Positions 51,130 through 59,307 are shown, numbered from the stretch's first letter. The stretch is 64,000 nucleotides of DNA from Aeromicrobium tamlense (GCF_013408555.1 NZ_JACBZN010000001.1:930001-994000), one strand, 5' to 3'. Numbers and translations are program-made. Notes: generated by a model not told the origin, from the sequence alone.

Positions 51130-51242
51130 GCGGTGAGTGGTCGACCCTTCCGCGCAGCTCGCGGTGACCTGTCAACGGAATGGGACTGGGGTTCGGTTGC
51201 TGGGGCACCGGCGATGAGCGGGAAGGGTTGACAGCTCACCGC
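51130..51242. repeat. dispersed inverted-repeat element, copy B
   Basis: Arms at 51130-51151 and 51221-51242 pair over 22 bp with three mismatches. An extra internal copy of the arm start (GCGGTGACCTGTCAAC, 51161-51176) is present. The right-end 23-mer (51220-51242) matches copy A (12290-12312) at 22 of 23 bases. Lies between convergent stops. Confidence 0.7.
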
Positions 51243-51258
51243 CTCACCAGCGGGCGAC

Positions 51259-51537
51259 TCAGTCGAGGCCGATGCTGAACGCGTCCTCGAGGTCGTGCCG
51301 GCTGAACGCGCGGAAGGCGATCTGCGTCTGGGTGGACAGCACCCCGGGCACCTTGTTGAGCCGGTCGGCCACGACCGACGCGATCTCGTCGTGGGTGCGC
51401 ACGCGCACCATCGCGATGAGGTCGTGGTCGCCGGTGACGGAGTAGACCTCGCTGACCCCGGGGATGTCGGCGATCGCTGCGCCGGTCTCGGGGATGGAGG
51501 AGACCTCGGCCTGGACGAAGACGATGGCGGTGATCAC
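51259..51537 (-). CDS. stand-alone Lrp/AsnC ligand-binding (RAM) domain
   Basis: 92 residues without a helix-turn-helix: MITAIVFVQAEVSSIPETGA, VYSVTGDHDLIAMVRVR and LNKVPGVLSTQTQIAFRAFS. The RAM fold with its glycine-rich ligand turn (VTGDHD) is clear. Such proteins bind amino acids as oligomers and may modulate full-length Lrp regulators. GTG start, leaderless promoter TAGGCT (51544-51549, minus) 6 nt upstream. Confidence 0.88.
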   Translation of the reverse strand: MITAIVFVQAEVSSIPETGAAIADIPGVSEVYSVTGDHDLIAMVRVRTHDEIASVVADRLNKVPGVLSTQTQIAFRAFSRHDLEDAFSIGLD

Positions 51538-51543
51538 CGGGTC

Positions 51544-51549
51544 AGCCTA
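51544..51549 (-). promoter_or_regulatory. -10 box of the RAM-domain gene (leaderless)
   Basis: TAGGCT on the minus strand, 6 nt before the GTG at 51537; it lies between the DEDDh stop and this start. Confidence 0.5.
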
Positions 51550-51558
51550 GCCGCGGTG

Positions 51559-53277
51559 TCAGGCCAGGCGCGCGACCTCGAGGTCGACGTCGAAGCGGTC
51601 GACGTGACGTGCGGCGGCCGGCCATGCCGAGGCCCACGAGCCGCGCACCATGCGCACGCCGGGCGACTCGAGCCAGCGCAGCAGCACCTCGGTCTCCTCG
51701 ACGAGCGCGGCGGGCATCGGCCGGGGCGCGGGCTCGACGGTCTCGGCGGTGGTGAGCAGCGTGTCGACCCAGCCGGCCGTGGCGCCGCGCGTGGTGGCGA
51801 CCTGGCGCGGCAGGATCGCCGCGGCGGCGAGCCGGCCGTGGCGGATGACGTGGACCTGCCAGCCGTCGTCGTGTGGTGCCGCCGCGATGACCTCGGGCTC
51901 GGAGGCCAGCGAGTCGAGCCGCTGCGTGCGCCGCACGGCGCGGATCAGGCTGGCCGCGCGGTCGCGCAGGACCGCGGCGTCCTCGAAGCGCTGGGACTCG
52001 GCCAGGTGCGCCATCCGCTGCTCGAGGTGGGTGACGACCTCGACCGGGTCGGCGGTCATCGCCGTGCGGACGCGCGACACCTCGTACAGGTAGTCGGTGG
52101 GCGTGACGGCGCCGTCGCAGGGGGAGAGGCACTGGCCCAGCTCGGCCAGCACGCACGCGGCCCGGCTGGGCTTGATCGGCAGCCGGCCGGAGCACTGGCG
52201 GATCCGGAACGCGTCGTGGAGCGTGGCCAGCGCGGCCTCGGCCTGGCGGCGGCTGCGGAACGGGCCGATGTGGGTCGCGGCCCCCTCGGTGACCGAGCGG
52301 ACGAGCGAGATCCGCGGCCAGGGCTCGTCGGTGAGGCGCAGCCACGACACGCGCTCGGGGAACTTCGACCGCCGGTTGTACGGCGGACGGTGCCGGTCGA
52401 TGAGGCGCAGCTCGCGCACGCGCGCCTCGGTGTCGGTGGCGCACACGACGGTGTCGACGCGCTCGGCCAGCGCGATCATCTCGCCCATGCGGGTGCGGGT
52501 CTCGGCCTTGGTGAAGTACGACCGCACGCGCGTGCGCAGCGAGCGGGAGGTGCCGACGTAGAGCACCTCGTCGCGGGCATCGCGGAAGAGGTAGACGCCC
52601 GGGGCGTCGGGCACGCTGTCGGCGAGGTGGCGCTTGCGGCGCTGCTGCGGGGTGACCTTGGACGTGAAGGACGCGACGTCCTCGACCGTGGCCACGTTCC
52701 ACGTGCCGAGCCGCTCGAACAGGGCGTGCAGGACGTCGACCGTGGCCCGCGCGTCGGTGAGGGCCCGGTGGTCGGGCCGGACGGGGGAGAAGCGCGCCGC
52801 GAGCGTGGCGAGCTTGACGTTGGGCACCTCGTCGCGCAGCAGCACGCGCCGCGCGAGGACGGCCGTGTCGACGACGTCGAAGCCGGGCCAGGCGATGTCG
52901 AGCTCGCGCGCCGCGTGCTTGAGGAAGCCGGTGTCGAACGGCGCGTTGTGCGCCACGAGCACGCTGCCGTGCGCGAACTCGAGGAAGGAGGGGAGCGCCT
53001 CGGCGATCCGGGGCGCCTCGACGACCATCTGGTCGGTGATCCCCGTGAGCACCGTGATGAACGCGGGAATGAGCTGGTCGGGGTTCACCAGCGTCTGGAA
53101 CTCGCCCAGGATCTCGCCGCCGCGCACCTTCACCGCACCGATCTCGGTGATCTTCGAGCCCTTCGCCGGCGAGCCGCCCGTGGTCTCGAGGTCGACGACG
53201 CAGAACGTGGTGTCGTGGAGCGGACGGCCACCCCAGTCGATGCCGGGATCGTCGAAGGCGGGTTGGTGCGGTGCCAT
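51559..53277 (-). CDS. DEDDh 3'-5' exonuclease fused to a UvrC-type GIY-YIG nuclease
   Basis: 572 residues. Residues 22-200: DnaQ-like exonuclease with CVVDLETTGGSPAKG (D29, E31), VAHNAPFDTGFLKH and DHRALTDARATVDVL (His and final Asp). Residues about 222-310: GIY-YIG domain, DAPGVYLFRDARDEVLYVG and TSRSLRTRVRSYF. Residues 310-572: UvrC-like middle with Cys motif CVLAELGQCLSPCDG and UvrB-binding-like EQRMAHLAESQRFEDAA. Equivalent to Rv2191 and Cho-like fusions. Probably DNA repair. Leaderless promoter TACGGT (53285-53290, minus) 7 nt from ATG. Confidence 0.9.
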   Translation of the reverse strand: MAPHQPAFDDPGIDWGGRPLHDTTFCVVDLETTGGSPAKGSKITEIGAVKVRGGEILGEFQTLVNPDQLIPAFITVLTGITDQMVVEAPRIAEALPSFLEFAHGSVLVAHNAPFDTGFLKHAARELDIAWPGFDVVDTAVLARRVLLRDEVPNVKLATLAARFSPVRPDHRALTDARATVDVLHALFERLGTWNVATVEDVASFTSKVTPQQRRKRHLADSVPDAPGVYLFRDARDEVLYVGTSRSLRTRVRSYFTKAETRTRMGEMIALAERVDTVVCATDTEARVRELRLIDRHRPPYNRRSKFPERVSWLRLTDEPWPRISLVRSVTEGAATHIGPFRSRRQAEAALATLHDAFRIRQCSGRLPIKPSRAACVLAELGQCLSPCDGAVTPTDYLYEVSRVRTAMTADPVEVVTHLEQRMAHLAESQRFEDAAVLRDRAASLIRAVRRTQRLDSLASEPEVIAAAPHDDGWQVHVIRHGRLAAAAILPRQVATTRGATAGWVDTLLTTAETVEPAPRPMPAALVEETEVLLRWLESPGVRMVRGSWASAWPAAARHVDRFDVDLEVARLA

Positions 53278-53284
53278 GGGTGTG

Positions 53285-53359
53285 ACCGTAGGTCGACGGT
53301 CCGACGAATCCGGGTAGGCTGCGCCGCGGACCGAAATTGTCGGATGTCACACCTAGCGT
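53285..53359. promoter_or_regulatory. divergent -10 boxes of the DEDDh gene and the Cys-rich gene
   Basis: Minus: TACGGT (53285-53290), 7 nt from the ATG at 53277. Plus: TAGCGT (53354-53359), 7 nt from the ATG at 53367. Confidence 0.48.
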
Positions 53360-53366
53360 CGCGGCC

Positions 53367-53603
53367 ATGAACGAGATGGAACCCACGGCACCGGTCGTCG
53401 TCGACTGCGACAGCTGCCTCGTCCGCTGCCCCGCAGTGTGCGGCGACTGCGTCGTCTCGGTCCTGCTCGGACCGCCCGACGACGTCGCCTTCGACGCCGA
53501 CGAACGCGCCGCCCTCGACACGCTCGCCGCCACCGGCCTGGTGCCCCCGCTGCGCCTCGTCGTGGGCCTGTCCGATCCCCAGACACACCTCGACGCAGGT
53601 TGA
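53367..53603 (+). CDS. small cysteine-rich conserved protein (78 aa)
   Basis: MNEMEPTAPVVVDCDSCLVR, then CPAVCGDCVVSVLLGPPDDV. Five or six cysteines (CDSCLVRCPAVCGDC) suggest a zinc ribbon. The rest is a helical domain (FDADERAALDTLAATGLVPP, RLVVGLSD). A conserved actinobacterial family beside NlpC/P60 genes; function unknown. Its last codons overlap the -35 of the riboswitch promoter. Confidence 0.75.
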   Translation: MNEMEPTAPVVVDCDSCLVRCPAVCGDCVVSVLLGPPDDVAFDADERAALDTLAATGLVPPLRLVVGLSDPQTHLDAG

Positions 53604-53628
53604 TCGGCTGGGACGGGCGAACTACTGT
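53600..53628 (+). promoter_or_regulatory. sigma70-type promoter of the riboswitch-NlpC transcript
   Basis: TTGATC (53600-53605) and TACTGT (53623-53628) with a 17-bp spacer. The start site would be near 53635, at the 5' edge of the riboswitch. The -35 overlaps the stop codon of the upstream gene. Confidence 0.6.
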
Positions 53629-53634
53629 TGCGTC

Positions 53635-53785
53635 TTGTGCCGCCGACGGCGGCACCGCCGAATCGTCCGGCCGCTCGCGGCCGCCGAACCGGGGAACCAA
53701 GTACGTGGGGTGAATCGACCGGCCCGCCGGTCGTAGGGCAAGACCGAGGCCCGAATCCGTCAGCTCACCTGGTAGGCGTCGAGGT
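53635..53785 (+). ncRNA. c-di-AMP (ydaO/yuaA) riboswitch
   Basis: Conserved blocks of the ydaO class are present in order: CCGAATCGT (53658-53666), GAACCGGGGAACCA (53686-53699), GGGGTGAATCG (53707-53717), AGGGCAAGACCGAGGCCCGA (53735-53754), and ATCCGTCAGCTCACCTGGTA then GGCGTCGAGG (53755-53784). It sits immediately before an NlpC/P60 gene, the classic target in actinobacteria. The class turns off wall-hydrolase expression when c-di-AMP is high. No strong terminator hairpin follows within 20 bp, so control may be at translation or Rho-type termination. Confidence 0.92.
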
Positions 53786-53803
53786 ACAGCAGGAGATTCT
53801 TTC

Positions 53804-54760
53804 GTGCGCTTTCGCACCGCAGCGGCCTCCGTGGCCGCGTCGGCCTTCGTGGCCGGCACGTTCATCGCCGTCTCCCCGGCCAACGCCGATCCCGAGGTGA
53901 CCGAGGCCGACGTCGAGAAGGCCTTCGACCGCGCCGAGGCCGCCAACGAGACGCTCAACCAGCTGACGGCCGACGCCGAGGACCTGGACGGGCGCATCGA
54001 CGAGGTCGGCTCCGAGATCCGCACGATCCGCAAGGTCTACCGCGTCCAGCGCGACGAGCTGGGCGCCGACATCGTGCAGCAGCAGCTCGAGCAGCCGCTC
54101 GGCCCGACGGTCGGCCTGCTCGGCAGCCAGGACCCCGACCTGTTCATCGAGGGCCTCAGCGCCATCGACGCGCTCAACACCACCCGCGCCGACGCGCTCG
54201 AGTCGTTCACGCGCACCCGCGTCGAGCTGGAGAAGCGCCAGGCGCAGCTGGCCGAGCACCAGCGCGAGCTCGACGGCAAGCTGGAGAAGGCCGAGAAGAC
54301 CAAGAAGAAGCTGACCGAGTCCTACCGGAAGGCCAAGTCCGACTTCGCCCTCCTGTCGGCCGCGCAGCAGTCGCAGATGAACGCCGGCGACGTCACCGCC
54401 GTCCGCAACGCCGGTGCCGGTGCGGCCAAGAAGGCCATCGCCTTCGCCATGAACCAGCTCGGCGACCCCTACGTCTACGGTGGCACGGGTCCGGACAGCT
54501 GGGACTGCTCGGGCCTCGTGCAGAAGGCCTACGCCGCCGCGGGCGTCTCGCTGCCGCGCGTCGTCGGCCCGCAGATGTCGGCCGGTCGCAAGATCTCGGC
54601 CGGTGAGCTGGCGCCCGGCGACCTCGTCGCCTACCCGAGCATGTCGCACATCGGCATCTACCTCGGCGACGGCAAGGTCATCCACGCGCCGCGCCCCGGC
54701 AAGAGCGTCGAGATCACCAGCCTCTCGTCCGGCTTCGGCGTCTACGCGCGCGTCTCCTGA
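53804..54760 (+). CDS. NlpC/P60 peptidoglycan endopeptidase (RipA/Rpf-interacting type)
   Basis: 318 residues. Sec signal 1-28, long coiled coil (about 30-195: LDGRIDEVGSEIRTIRKVYR, ELEKRQAQLAEHQRELDGKL), NlpC/P60 domain 205-318. Catalytic C235 (DSWDCSGLVQKAYAAAG), H282 (SMSHIGIYLGDG) and H294 (KVIHAPRPGK). Cleaves peptide cross-bridges, likely kept inactive by the coiled coil. GTG start, AGGAG 8 nt upstream. Controlled by the riboswitch upstream. Confidence 0.95.
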   Translation: MRFRTAAASVAASAFVAGTFIAVSPANADPEVTEADVEKAFDRAEAANETLNQLTADAEDLDGRIDEVGSEIRTIRKVYRVQRDELGADIVQQQLEQPLGPTVGLLGSQDPDLFIEGLSAIDALNTTRADALESFTRTRVELEKRQAQLAEHQRELDGKLEKAEKTKKKLTESYRKAKSDFALLSAAQQSQMNAGDVTAVRNAGAGAAKKAIAFAMNQLGDPYVYGGTGPDSWDCSGLVQKAYAAAGVSLPRVVGPQMSAGRKISAGELAPGDLVAYPSMSHIGIYLGDGKVIHAPRPGKSVEITSLSSGFGVYARVS

Positions 54761-54775
54761 CCCAGGCTGCACGCA

Positions 54776-54806
54776 GAACGGCCCCCGGCGATGCCGGGGG
54801 CCGTTC
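54776..54806. terminator. hairpin between nlpC and fadD (convergent)
   Basis: Perfect 14-bp arms GAACGGCCCCCGGC (54776-54789) and GCCGGGGGCCGTTC (54793-54806), loop GAT. Confidence 0.8.
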
Positions 54807-54821
54807 TCGTGCTCGGGGTGA

Positions 54822-56564
54822 TCAGCGCACGTAGAGCGCCTCGATCGTGTCGTGCAGGTCGCGCACCACCATGTGGCGCTTCACCTTGAACGAGGGCGTC
54901 AGGTAGCCGTTCTCCTCGGTCCAGTCGTCCTCGACGATCACGAACTTGCGGATCGCCTCGGCGCGCGAGACCTGCGCGTTGGCGTCGTCGATCGCCTTCT
55001 GGACCTCGGCGAGCAGCTCGGGGTCGTCCAGGTCGCCCTCCCACGCCTCGGTGTCGATCGTGACGAGTGCGGCGACGAAGGGCTTGGCCTCGCCGACGAC
55101 CAGGCACTGGCTGACCAGCGGGTGCGCGCGGACGCGGTCCTCGAGGATCGCGGGGGAGACGTTCTTGCCGCCCGCGGTGACGATGAGCTCCTTCTTGCGG
55201 CCCGTGATGCGGACGAACCCGTCCTCGGTGACCTCGCCCAGGTCGCCGGTGGAGAACCAGCCGTCCTCGGTGAGCACGTCGCGCGTGGCGCCCTCGGCGT
55301 TCCAGTAGCCCTGGAACACCTGCGGGCCGCGGAACTGCAGCTCGCCGTCGTCGCCGGTGCGGACCTCGACGCCCGGCAGGGGCGGGCCGACGGTGCCGAT
55401 GCGCTGGGCGCCGGGGTGGTTCACGGTGAGGGCCGCGGTGGTCTCGGTGAGGCCGTAGCCCTCGAACACGTTGAGGCCGACGCCGCGGTAGAAGTGGCCG
55501 AGACGGTCGCCGAGGGGCGCGCCGCCGGAGATCGCGTGCGTGGCGCGACCGCCCAGGGCGTCGCGCAGCTTGCCGTAGACGAGCTTGCTGTAGAGCCCGT
55601 GCTTGGCCCGCAGCGCGAGCGACGCCTTGCCGGACTCGGTGGCGCGGCTGTAGGCGATGGCGGTGCGGACGGCCGCGTCGAAGATCTTGCCCTTGCCCTC
55701 GGCGTACGCCTTCGTGCTGGCGCTGTTGAAGACCTTCTCGAACACGCGCGGGACGGCGAGCACGAACGTGGGCTTGAACTGGCCCAGGTGCTCGACGAGG
55801 TTGGCGATGTCGGCGGTGTGGCCCAGCACCGAGCCGTAGCGGATCGCGCCGACCTGGACGATGCGCGCGAACACGTGCGCGAGCGGCAGGAACAGCAGGG
55901 TGGCCGCGTCGTCGGGGGCGAACATCACCTCGAGGCGCTCGTTGGCGCCCCACAGCTCGGCGCGGAAGTTGGCGTGCGTGAGCTCGCAGCCCTTGGGGCG
56001 GCCGGTGGTGCCGGACGTGTAGATCAGCGTCGCGAGGTCACCCTCGACCACGGCGGCGCGGCGGGCCTCGAGCGTCTCGTCGTCGATCGCGGCGCCCTCG
56101 GCGGCGAGCAGCGTCAGCACGTCCTCGATGGGACGGCTGGAGGCGAGCTCGGGCGCCTCGGGTCGGGCCTCGTCGATGCGGGCGCGGTGCTCGTCGTTCT
56201 CGTAGAAGATGTGGGTCGCGCCGGAGTCGGCGAGGATCCAGGCGATCTGCGGCGCGGACGAGGTCTCGTAGATCGGCACGGTGACGGCGCCGATCCACCA
56301 GTTGGCGTAGTCGAGGACGGTCCACTCGTAGCGCGTCTTGGCCAGCAGTGCCACGCGGTCGCCGTGGCCGACGCCACCGGCCAGCAGGCCCTTGGCCGCC
56401 GCGGTCACCTGCTCGTGGAACTGGCCCAGCGTGACGTCGATCCACTCGCCGTCGACGACGCGGCGCAGCGACACGCGGTCGCGCTGGGCGTCGAGGCGGT
56501 CCAGGACGTCGAGGCTCAGGGTGCCCCAGGAGGCAGGGACGGGGTTCGAATTCTCCGTGGTCAC
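54822..56564 (-). CDS. long-chain acyl-CoA synthetase (AMP-binding, FadD15-like)
   Basis: 580 residues from the GTG at 56562-56564. AMP-binding motifs: LIYTSGTTGRPKGCELTHAN, FEGYGLTETTAALTVNHPGA, STGDLGEVTEDGFVRITGRK and the Lys in GYLTPSFKVKRHMVV. Converts fatty acids to acyl-CoA. N-terminal NPVPASWGTLSLDVLDRLDA fits the FadD15 group. Leaderless promoter TACGGT (56572-56577, minus) 7 nt upstream. Terminates at the hairpin shared with nlpC. Confidence 0.92.
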   Translation of the reverse strand: MTTENSNPVPASWGTLSLDVLDRLDAQRDRVSLRRVVDGEWIDVTLGQFHEQVTAAAKGLLAGGVGHGDRVALLAKTRYEWTVLDYANWWIGAVTVPIYETSSAPQIAWILADSGATHIFYENDEHRARIDEARPEAPELASSRPIEDVLTLLAAEGAAIDDETLEARRAAVVEGDLATLIYTSGTTGRPKGCELTHANFRAELWGANERLEVMFAPDDAATLLFLPLAHVFARIVQVGAIRYGSVLGHTADIANLVEHLGQFKPTFVLAVPRVFEKVFNSASTKAYAEGKGKIFDAAVRTAIAYSRATESGKASLALRAKHGLYSKLVYGKLRDALGGRATHAISGGAPLGDRLGHFYRGVGLNVFEGYGLTETTAALTVNHPGAQRIGTVGPPLPGVEVRTGDDGELQFRGPQVFQGYWNAEGATRDVLTEDGWFSTGDLGEVTEDGFVRITGRKKELIVTAGGKNVSPAILEDRVRAHPLVSQCLVVGEAKPFVAALVTIDTEAWEGDLDDPELLAEVQKAIDDANAQVSRAEAIRKFVIVEDDWTEENGYLTPSFKVKRHMVVRDLHDTIEALYVR

Positions 56565-56571
56565 AGACAGC

Positions 56572-56613
56572 ACCGTACCGTCCCGCCACGCGGTGCCTCT
56601 GCGCCGATAGGCT
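56572..56613. promoter_or_regulatory. divergent -10 boxes of fadD and the SRPBCC gene
   Basis: Minus: TACGGT (56572-56577), 7 nt from the fadD GTG. Plus: TAGGCT (56608-56613), about 24 nt before the SRPBCC ATG, which has a GAGGAGG site and so a normal leader. Confidence 0.48.
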
Positions 56614-56636
56614 GGTCGCCAGTCGAGGAGGTGGAC

Positions 56637-57086
56637 ATGGCGCGCACGGTCAGCGACATCGTGATCGAGGCTCCGGCCGGGGATGTGATGTCGGTCATCG
56701 CCGCGTTCGACGACTACCCCGATTGGGCCACCGGAATGCGCGAGGTCACGGTGCTTGCCACCGACGCCGCGGGGCGTCCGCTCGATGTCCGCTTCGTGGT
56801 GGACTCCGCCCCCATCCGCGACACGTTCACGCTGCGCTACGACTGGCGCGACGAGCGGCTCGTCACGTGGAGCCTGGTGCCCGCCGACGAGACGATGCTG
56901 TCGGGCATGGACGGCTCCTACTCGCTGGACTCGGTGGCCGACGACAAGACCCGCGTCACCTACCAGCTGGCGGTCGACCTGAAGCTGCCGCTGCTGGGCA
57001 TGCTCAAGCGCAAGGCGGAGAAGGTCATCGTCGACACGGCGCTCAAGGGACTCAAGCGCCGCGTCGAGGGCCACGCCGGTGGCTGA
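56637..57086 (+). CDS. SRPBCC (START-like) lipid-binding family protein
   Basis: 149 residues: MARTVSDIVIEAPAGDVMSV, IAAFDDYPDWATGMREVTVL, RYDWRDERLVTWSLVPADET and KRKAEKVIVDTALKGLKRRV. This is the polyketide-cyclase/SRPBCC fold that binds hydrophobic ligands; typical next to fadD. The AGGAGG Shine-Dalgarno sits 4-6 nt before the ATG. Overlaps the ROK kinase gene by 8 bp. Ligand unknown. Confidence 0.85.
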   Translation: MARTVSDIVIEAPAGDVMSVIAAFDDYPDWATGMREVTVLATDAAGRPLDVRFVVDSAPIRDTFTLRYDWRDERLVTWSLVPADETMLSGMDGSYSLDSVADDKTRVTYQLAVDLKLPLLGMLKRKAEKVIVDTALKGLKRRVEGHAGG

Positions 57087-58116
57087 GCGCCTCGCCGTCG
57101 GGATCGACGTCGGCGGCACGAAGATCGCCGGGGGCGTCGTCGACGAGGACGGCCGGATCCTGGCGCGGTCGCGTCGCGCCACTCCCAGCACCGACCCGTC
57201 CGCCGTGCTCGACGCGATCGCCGACCTGGTCGAGGAGTTCCGCGACCAGTACGTCGTCCGCGCCGTCGGCGTGGGCGCGGCCGGCTACGTCGACGTCACG
57301 GGCTCCACCGTCGTGTTCTCGCCGCACCTGGCGTGGCGCAACGAGCCGCTGCGCGACGCGGTGGTCCGCCGCACGGGCCTGCCGGTCCTGGTGGACAACG
57401 ACGCGAACGCCGCCGGCTGGGCCGAGTGGCGCTTCGGCGCGGCGCAGAACCTGCCCGACGTCGTCCTGGTGAACCTCGGCACGGGCATCGGCGGCGCGAT
57501 GGTGCTCGACGGCAAGCTCTACCGCGGCCACTCCGGCATGGCCGGCGAGTTCGGCCACCAGCGGGTCGTCGACGACGGCCGCCCCTGCGAGTGCGGCAAC
57601 CGGGGGTGCTGGGAGCAGTACGCCAGTGGCCGTGTCCTCGAGCGCCGGGCGCAGGCCGCGGTGGCCGAGGGATCGGACATCGGCCGGGCCCTGGTCGAGG
57701 CGGCCGGGGGAGCCGACCGCGTCGACGGCGCCACGGTCGGACGCCTGTCGGCCGACGGCCACGAGGAGGCCCAGGCCTGGGTCGGCGACGTCGGCCGCTG
57801 GCTGGGCATCGGGCTGGCCAACCTGGCGGCCTCGCTGGACCCCGCGATCTTCGTCATCGGCGGCGGGGTCAGCCAGACGGGCGAGACGCTGCTGCGGCCG
57901 GCCCGGTTCGCCTTCCACGACCACCTGACGGGACGCGGCTACCGTTCCGAGGCGCGCATCGTCGCGGCCCACCTGGGCAACGACGCCGGCCTCGTCGGGG
58001 CGGCCGACCTCGCCCGGCTCAGAGCGCGGCGCCGTCGTCCGGCCAGTCCGGGTTACTCGGTCCGCGGTCCGGCAGTCGCGCGATCAGGTAGGCGACGGCG
58101 CAGACCGCGGCGATGA
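57079..58116 (+). CDS. ROK-family glucokinase
   Basis: 345 residues; GTG overlapping the SRPBCC gene. VGIDVGGTKIAGGVVDEDGR is the phosphate loop, LVDNDANAAGWAEWRFG the catalytic Asp region, NLGTGIGGAMVLDGKLYRG, and GHQRVVDDGRPCECGNRGCW the ROK zinc motif (Cys and His ligands). Phosphorylates glucose. ROK glucokinases normally end near VGAADLARL; here the frame runs about 32 residues on through RARRRRPASPGYSV and an Arg-rich tail antisense to the next gene. This tail is likely non-functional or a readthrough product. Confidence 0.88.
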   Translation: MAERLAVGIDVGGTKIAGGVVDEDGRILARSRRATPSTDPSAVLDAIADLVEEFRDQYVVRAVGVGAAGYVDVTGSTVVFSPHLAWRNEPLRDAVVRRTGLPVLVDNDANAAGWAEWRFGAAQNLPDVVLVNLGTGIGGAMVLDGKLYRGHSGMAGEFGHQRVVDDGRPCECGNRGCWEQYASGRVLERRAQAAVAEGSDIGRALVEAAGGADRVDGATVGRLSADGHEEAQAWVGDVGRWLGIGLANLAASLDPAIFVIGGGVSQTGETLLRPARFAFHDHLTGRGYRSEARIVAAHLGNDAGLVGAADLARLRARRRRPASPGYSVRGPAVARSGRRRRRPRR

Positions 58117-58441
58117 CCACGGCCGCCACCAGCACGGGCGGCGGGGTCAGGTCGGCGAGGCGCGCCAGGATCAGCAGTGCCGGGCCGCCGATGATGACGA
58201 GCCAGGCCGTCTTGGTGCGCTTGTCGGTGGGCAGGTCCGCCGGACCGACGTCGCGGTAGAACTGGTCGTCCTGCTCCTCGGGCTCGGCGGCGCGCCGCCG
58301 CTCGTCCTCGAGCTCCTCGCGCTCGCGGGCCGCGGCGGCCCGCGCGGCCGAGCGGTCGAAGTCGTCGAGTCCGCTGAGGTCGAGCTCGAGGCCTTCGACG
58401 ATCCGGTCGAAGTCGTCGCGCGGTGATGCGGGGTCGGTCAT
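58019..58441 (-). CDS. hypothetical membrane protein (140 aa)
   Basis: 140 residues from the ATG at 58439-58441 with GGAGG upstream. Acidic N-terminus (FDRIVEGLELDLSGLDDFDR), Glu/Arg-rich helix (REREELEDERRRAAEPEEQD), then two transmembrane segments (about 87-103 and 105-125). Convergent with the ROK gene, 98-bp antisense overlap of the 3' ends. No family name recognised; actinobacterial proteins of this type are frequently found near glk. Confidence 0.7.
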   Translation of the reverse strand: MTDPASPRDDFDRIVEGLELDLSGLDDFDRSAARAAAAREREELEDERRRAAEPEEQDDQFYRDVGPADLPTDKRTKTAWLVIIGGPALLILARLADLTPPPVLVAAVVIAAVCAVAYLIARLPDRGPSNPDWPDDGAAL

Positions 58442-58469
58442 GGCGACCTCCTCGGGACGGTGGAGCGGC

Positions 58470-59249
58470 TCACGCGCCGGGCGCGTGGTCGGCGATGAAC
58501 TGTGCCGACCTCTCCATGATGAACTCCGCATCGTGATCGAGCGTCGCGACGTGGAAGCTGTCGTTCAGCTCGACCAGCTCGCGCTCGCCGGAGGAGACGC
58601 CCTCCATGACCAGGCCGACGGTGGTCTCGTCGACCACGTGGTCGTCGGTGGACCGGAACACCAGCAGGGGAGCGGTGACGCGGTCGAGGTTCTCGCGCAC
58701 GTCGCGCCACAGCTGCAGCTGCGAGGCGAGCGCCTTCAGCGGCGTGCGGCTGTAGGCGATCTCGTCCTGGCCCGGCTTCTTGATGTCGTTGGACACGCCG
58801 CCGATCGACGGCAGCACGCGGCTCAGCAGGGGCACCAGCTTGAGGTCGAGACGCTTGAGCGCGATCGCGGGGTTCACCAGCACGAGCGCGTCGACCTCGT
58901 CGGGTCGCTGCTCGGCCAGCCGCAGCGCCAGCGCGCCACCCATCGACAGCCCGCACACCGCCACCCAGTCGCACTGCTCGCGCAGGTCGGTCAGCGCGGT
59001 GTCGACCTCGCCGTACCAGTCACGCCACGTCGTCGTGTTCATCTCCTGCCACGTGGTGCCGTGCCCGGGCAGCCGCGGCACCGACACCGTGTGTCCGGCC
59101 TCGGCCAGCAGCCGGCCCCACGGCGTCATCGAGGCGGGCGAGCCGGTGAAGCCGTGGCTCAGCAGGACGCCCACACGGCCGCCGGGGGAGAAGAACGCTT
59201 CGGCACCGGGACGGACGGGTGACGTGCCGGGGGCGAGGGACTCGGACAT
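58470..59249 (-). CDS. alpha/beta-hydrolase, Est30/monoacylglycerol-lipase-like
   Basis: 259 residues with the ATG at 59247-59249; a longer frame begins at 59267. LLSHGFTGSPASMTPWGRLL is the HG oxyanion motif, CGLSMGGALALRLAEQ the nucleophile elbow (GLSMGG), DDHVVDETTVGLVM the acid and NDSFHVATLDHDAE the His (typically in a carboxylesterase). Likely hydrolyses short acyl esters or monoacylglycerols. Divergent from plsC; 28 bp before the acidic membrane-protein gene on the same strand. Confidence 0.87.
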   Translation of the reverse strand: MSESLAPGTSPVRPGAEAFFSPGGRVGVLLSHGFTGSPASMTPWGRLLAEAGHTVSVPRLPGHGTTWQEMNTTTWRDWYGEVDTALTDLREQCDWVAVCGLSMGGALALRLAEQRPDEVDALVLVNPAIALKRLDLKLVPLLSRVLPSIGGVSNDIKKPGQDEIAYSRTPLKALASQLQLWRDVRENLDRVTAPLLVFRSTDDHVVDETTVGLVMEGVSSGERELVELNDSFHVATLDHDAEFIMERSAQFIADHAPGA

Positions 59250-59294
59250 GACGCCATGGTGCCCCATGTCACGTCCGGTCGGACAGCGGCGCGG

Positions 59295-59300
59295 TAATGT
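59295..59300 (+). promoter_or_regulatory. -10 box of plsC (leaderless)
   Basis: TAATGT, 7 nt before the GTG at 59308. Confidence 0.5.
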
Positions 59301-59307
59301 CTCGTGC

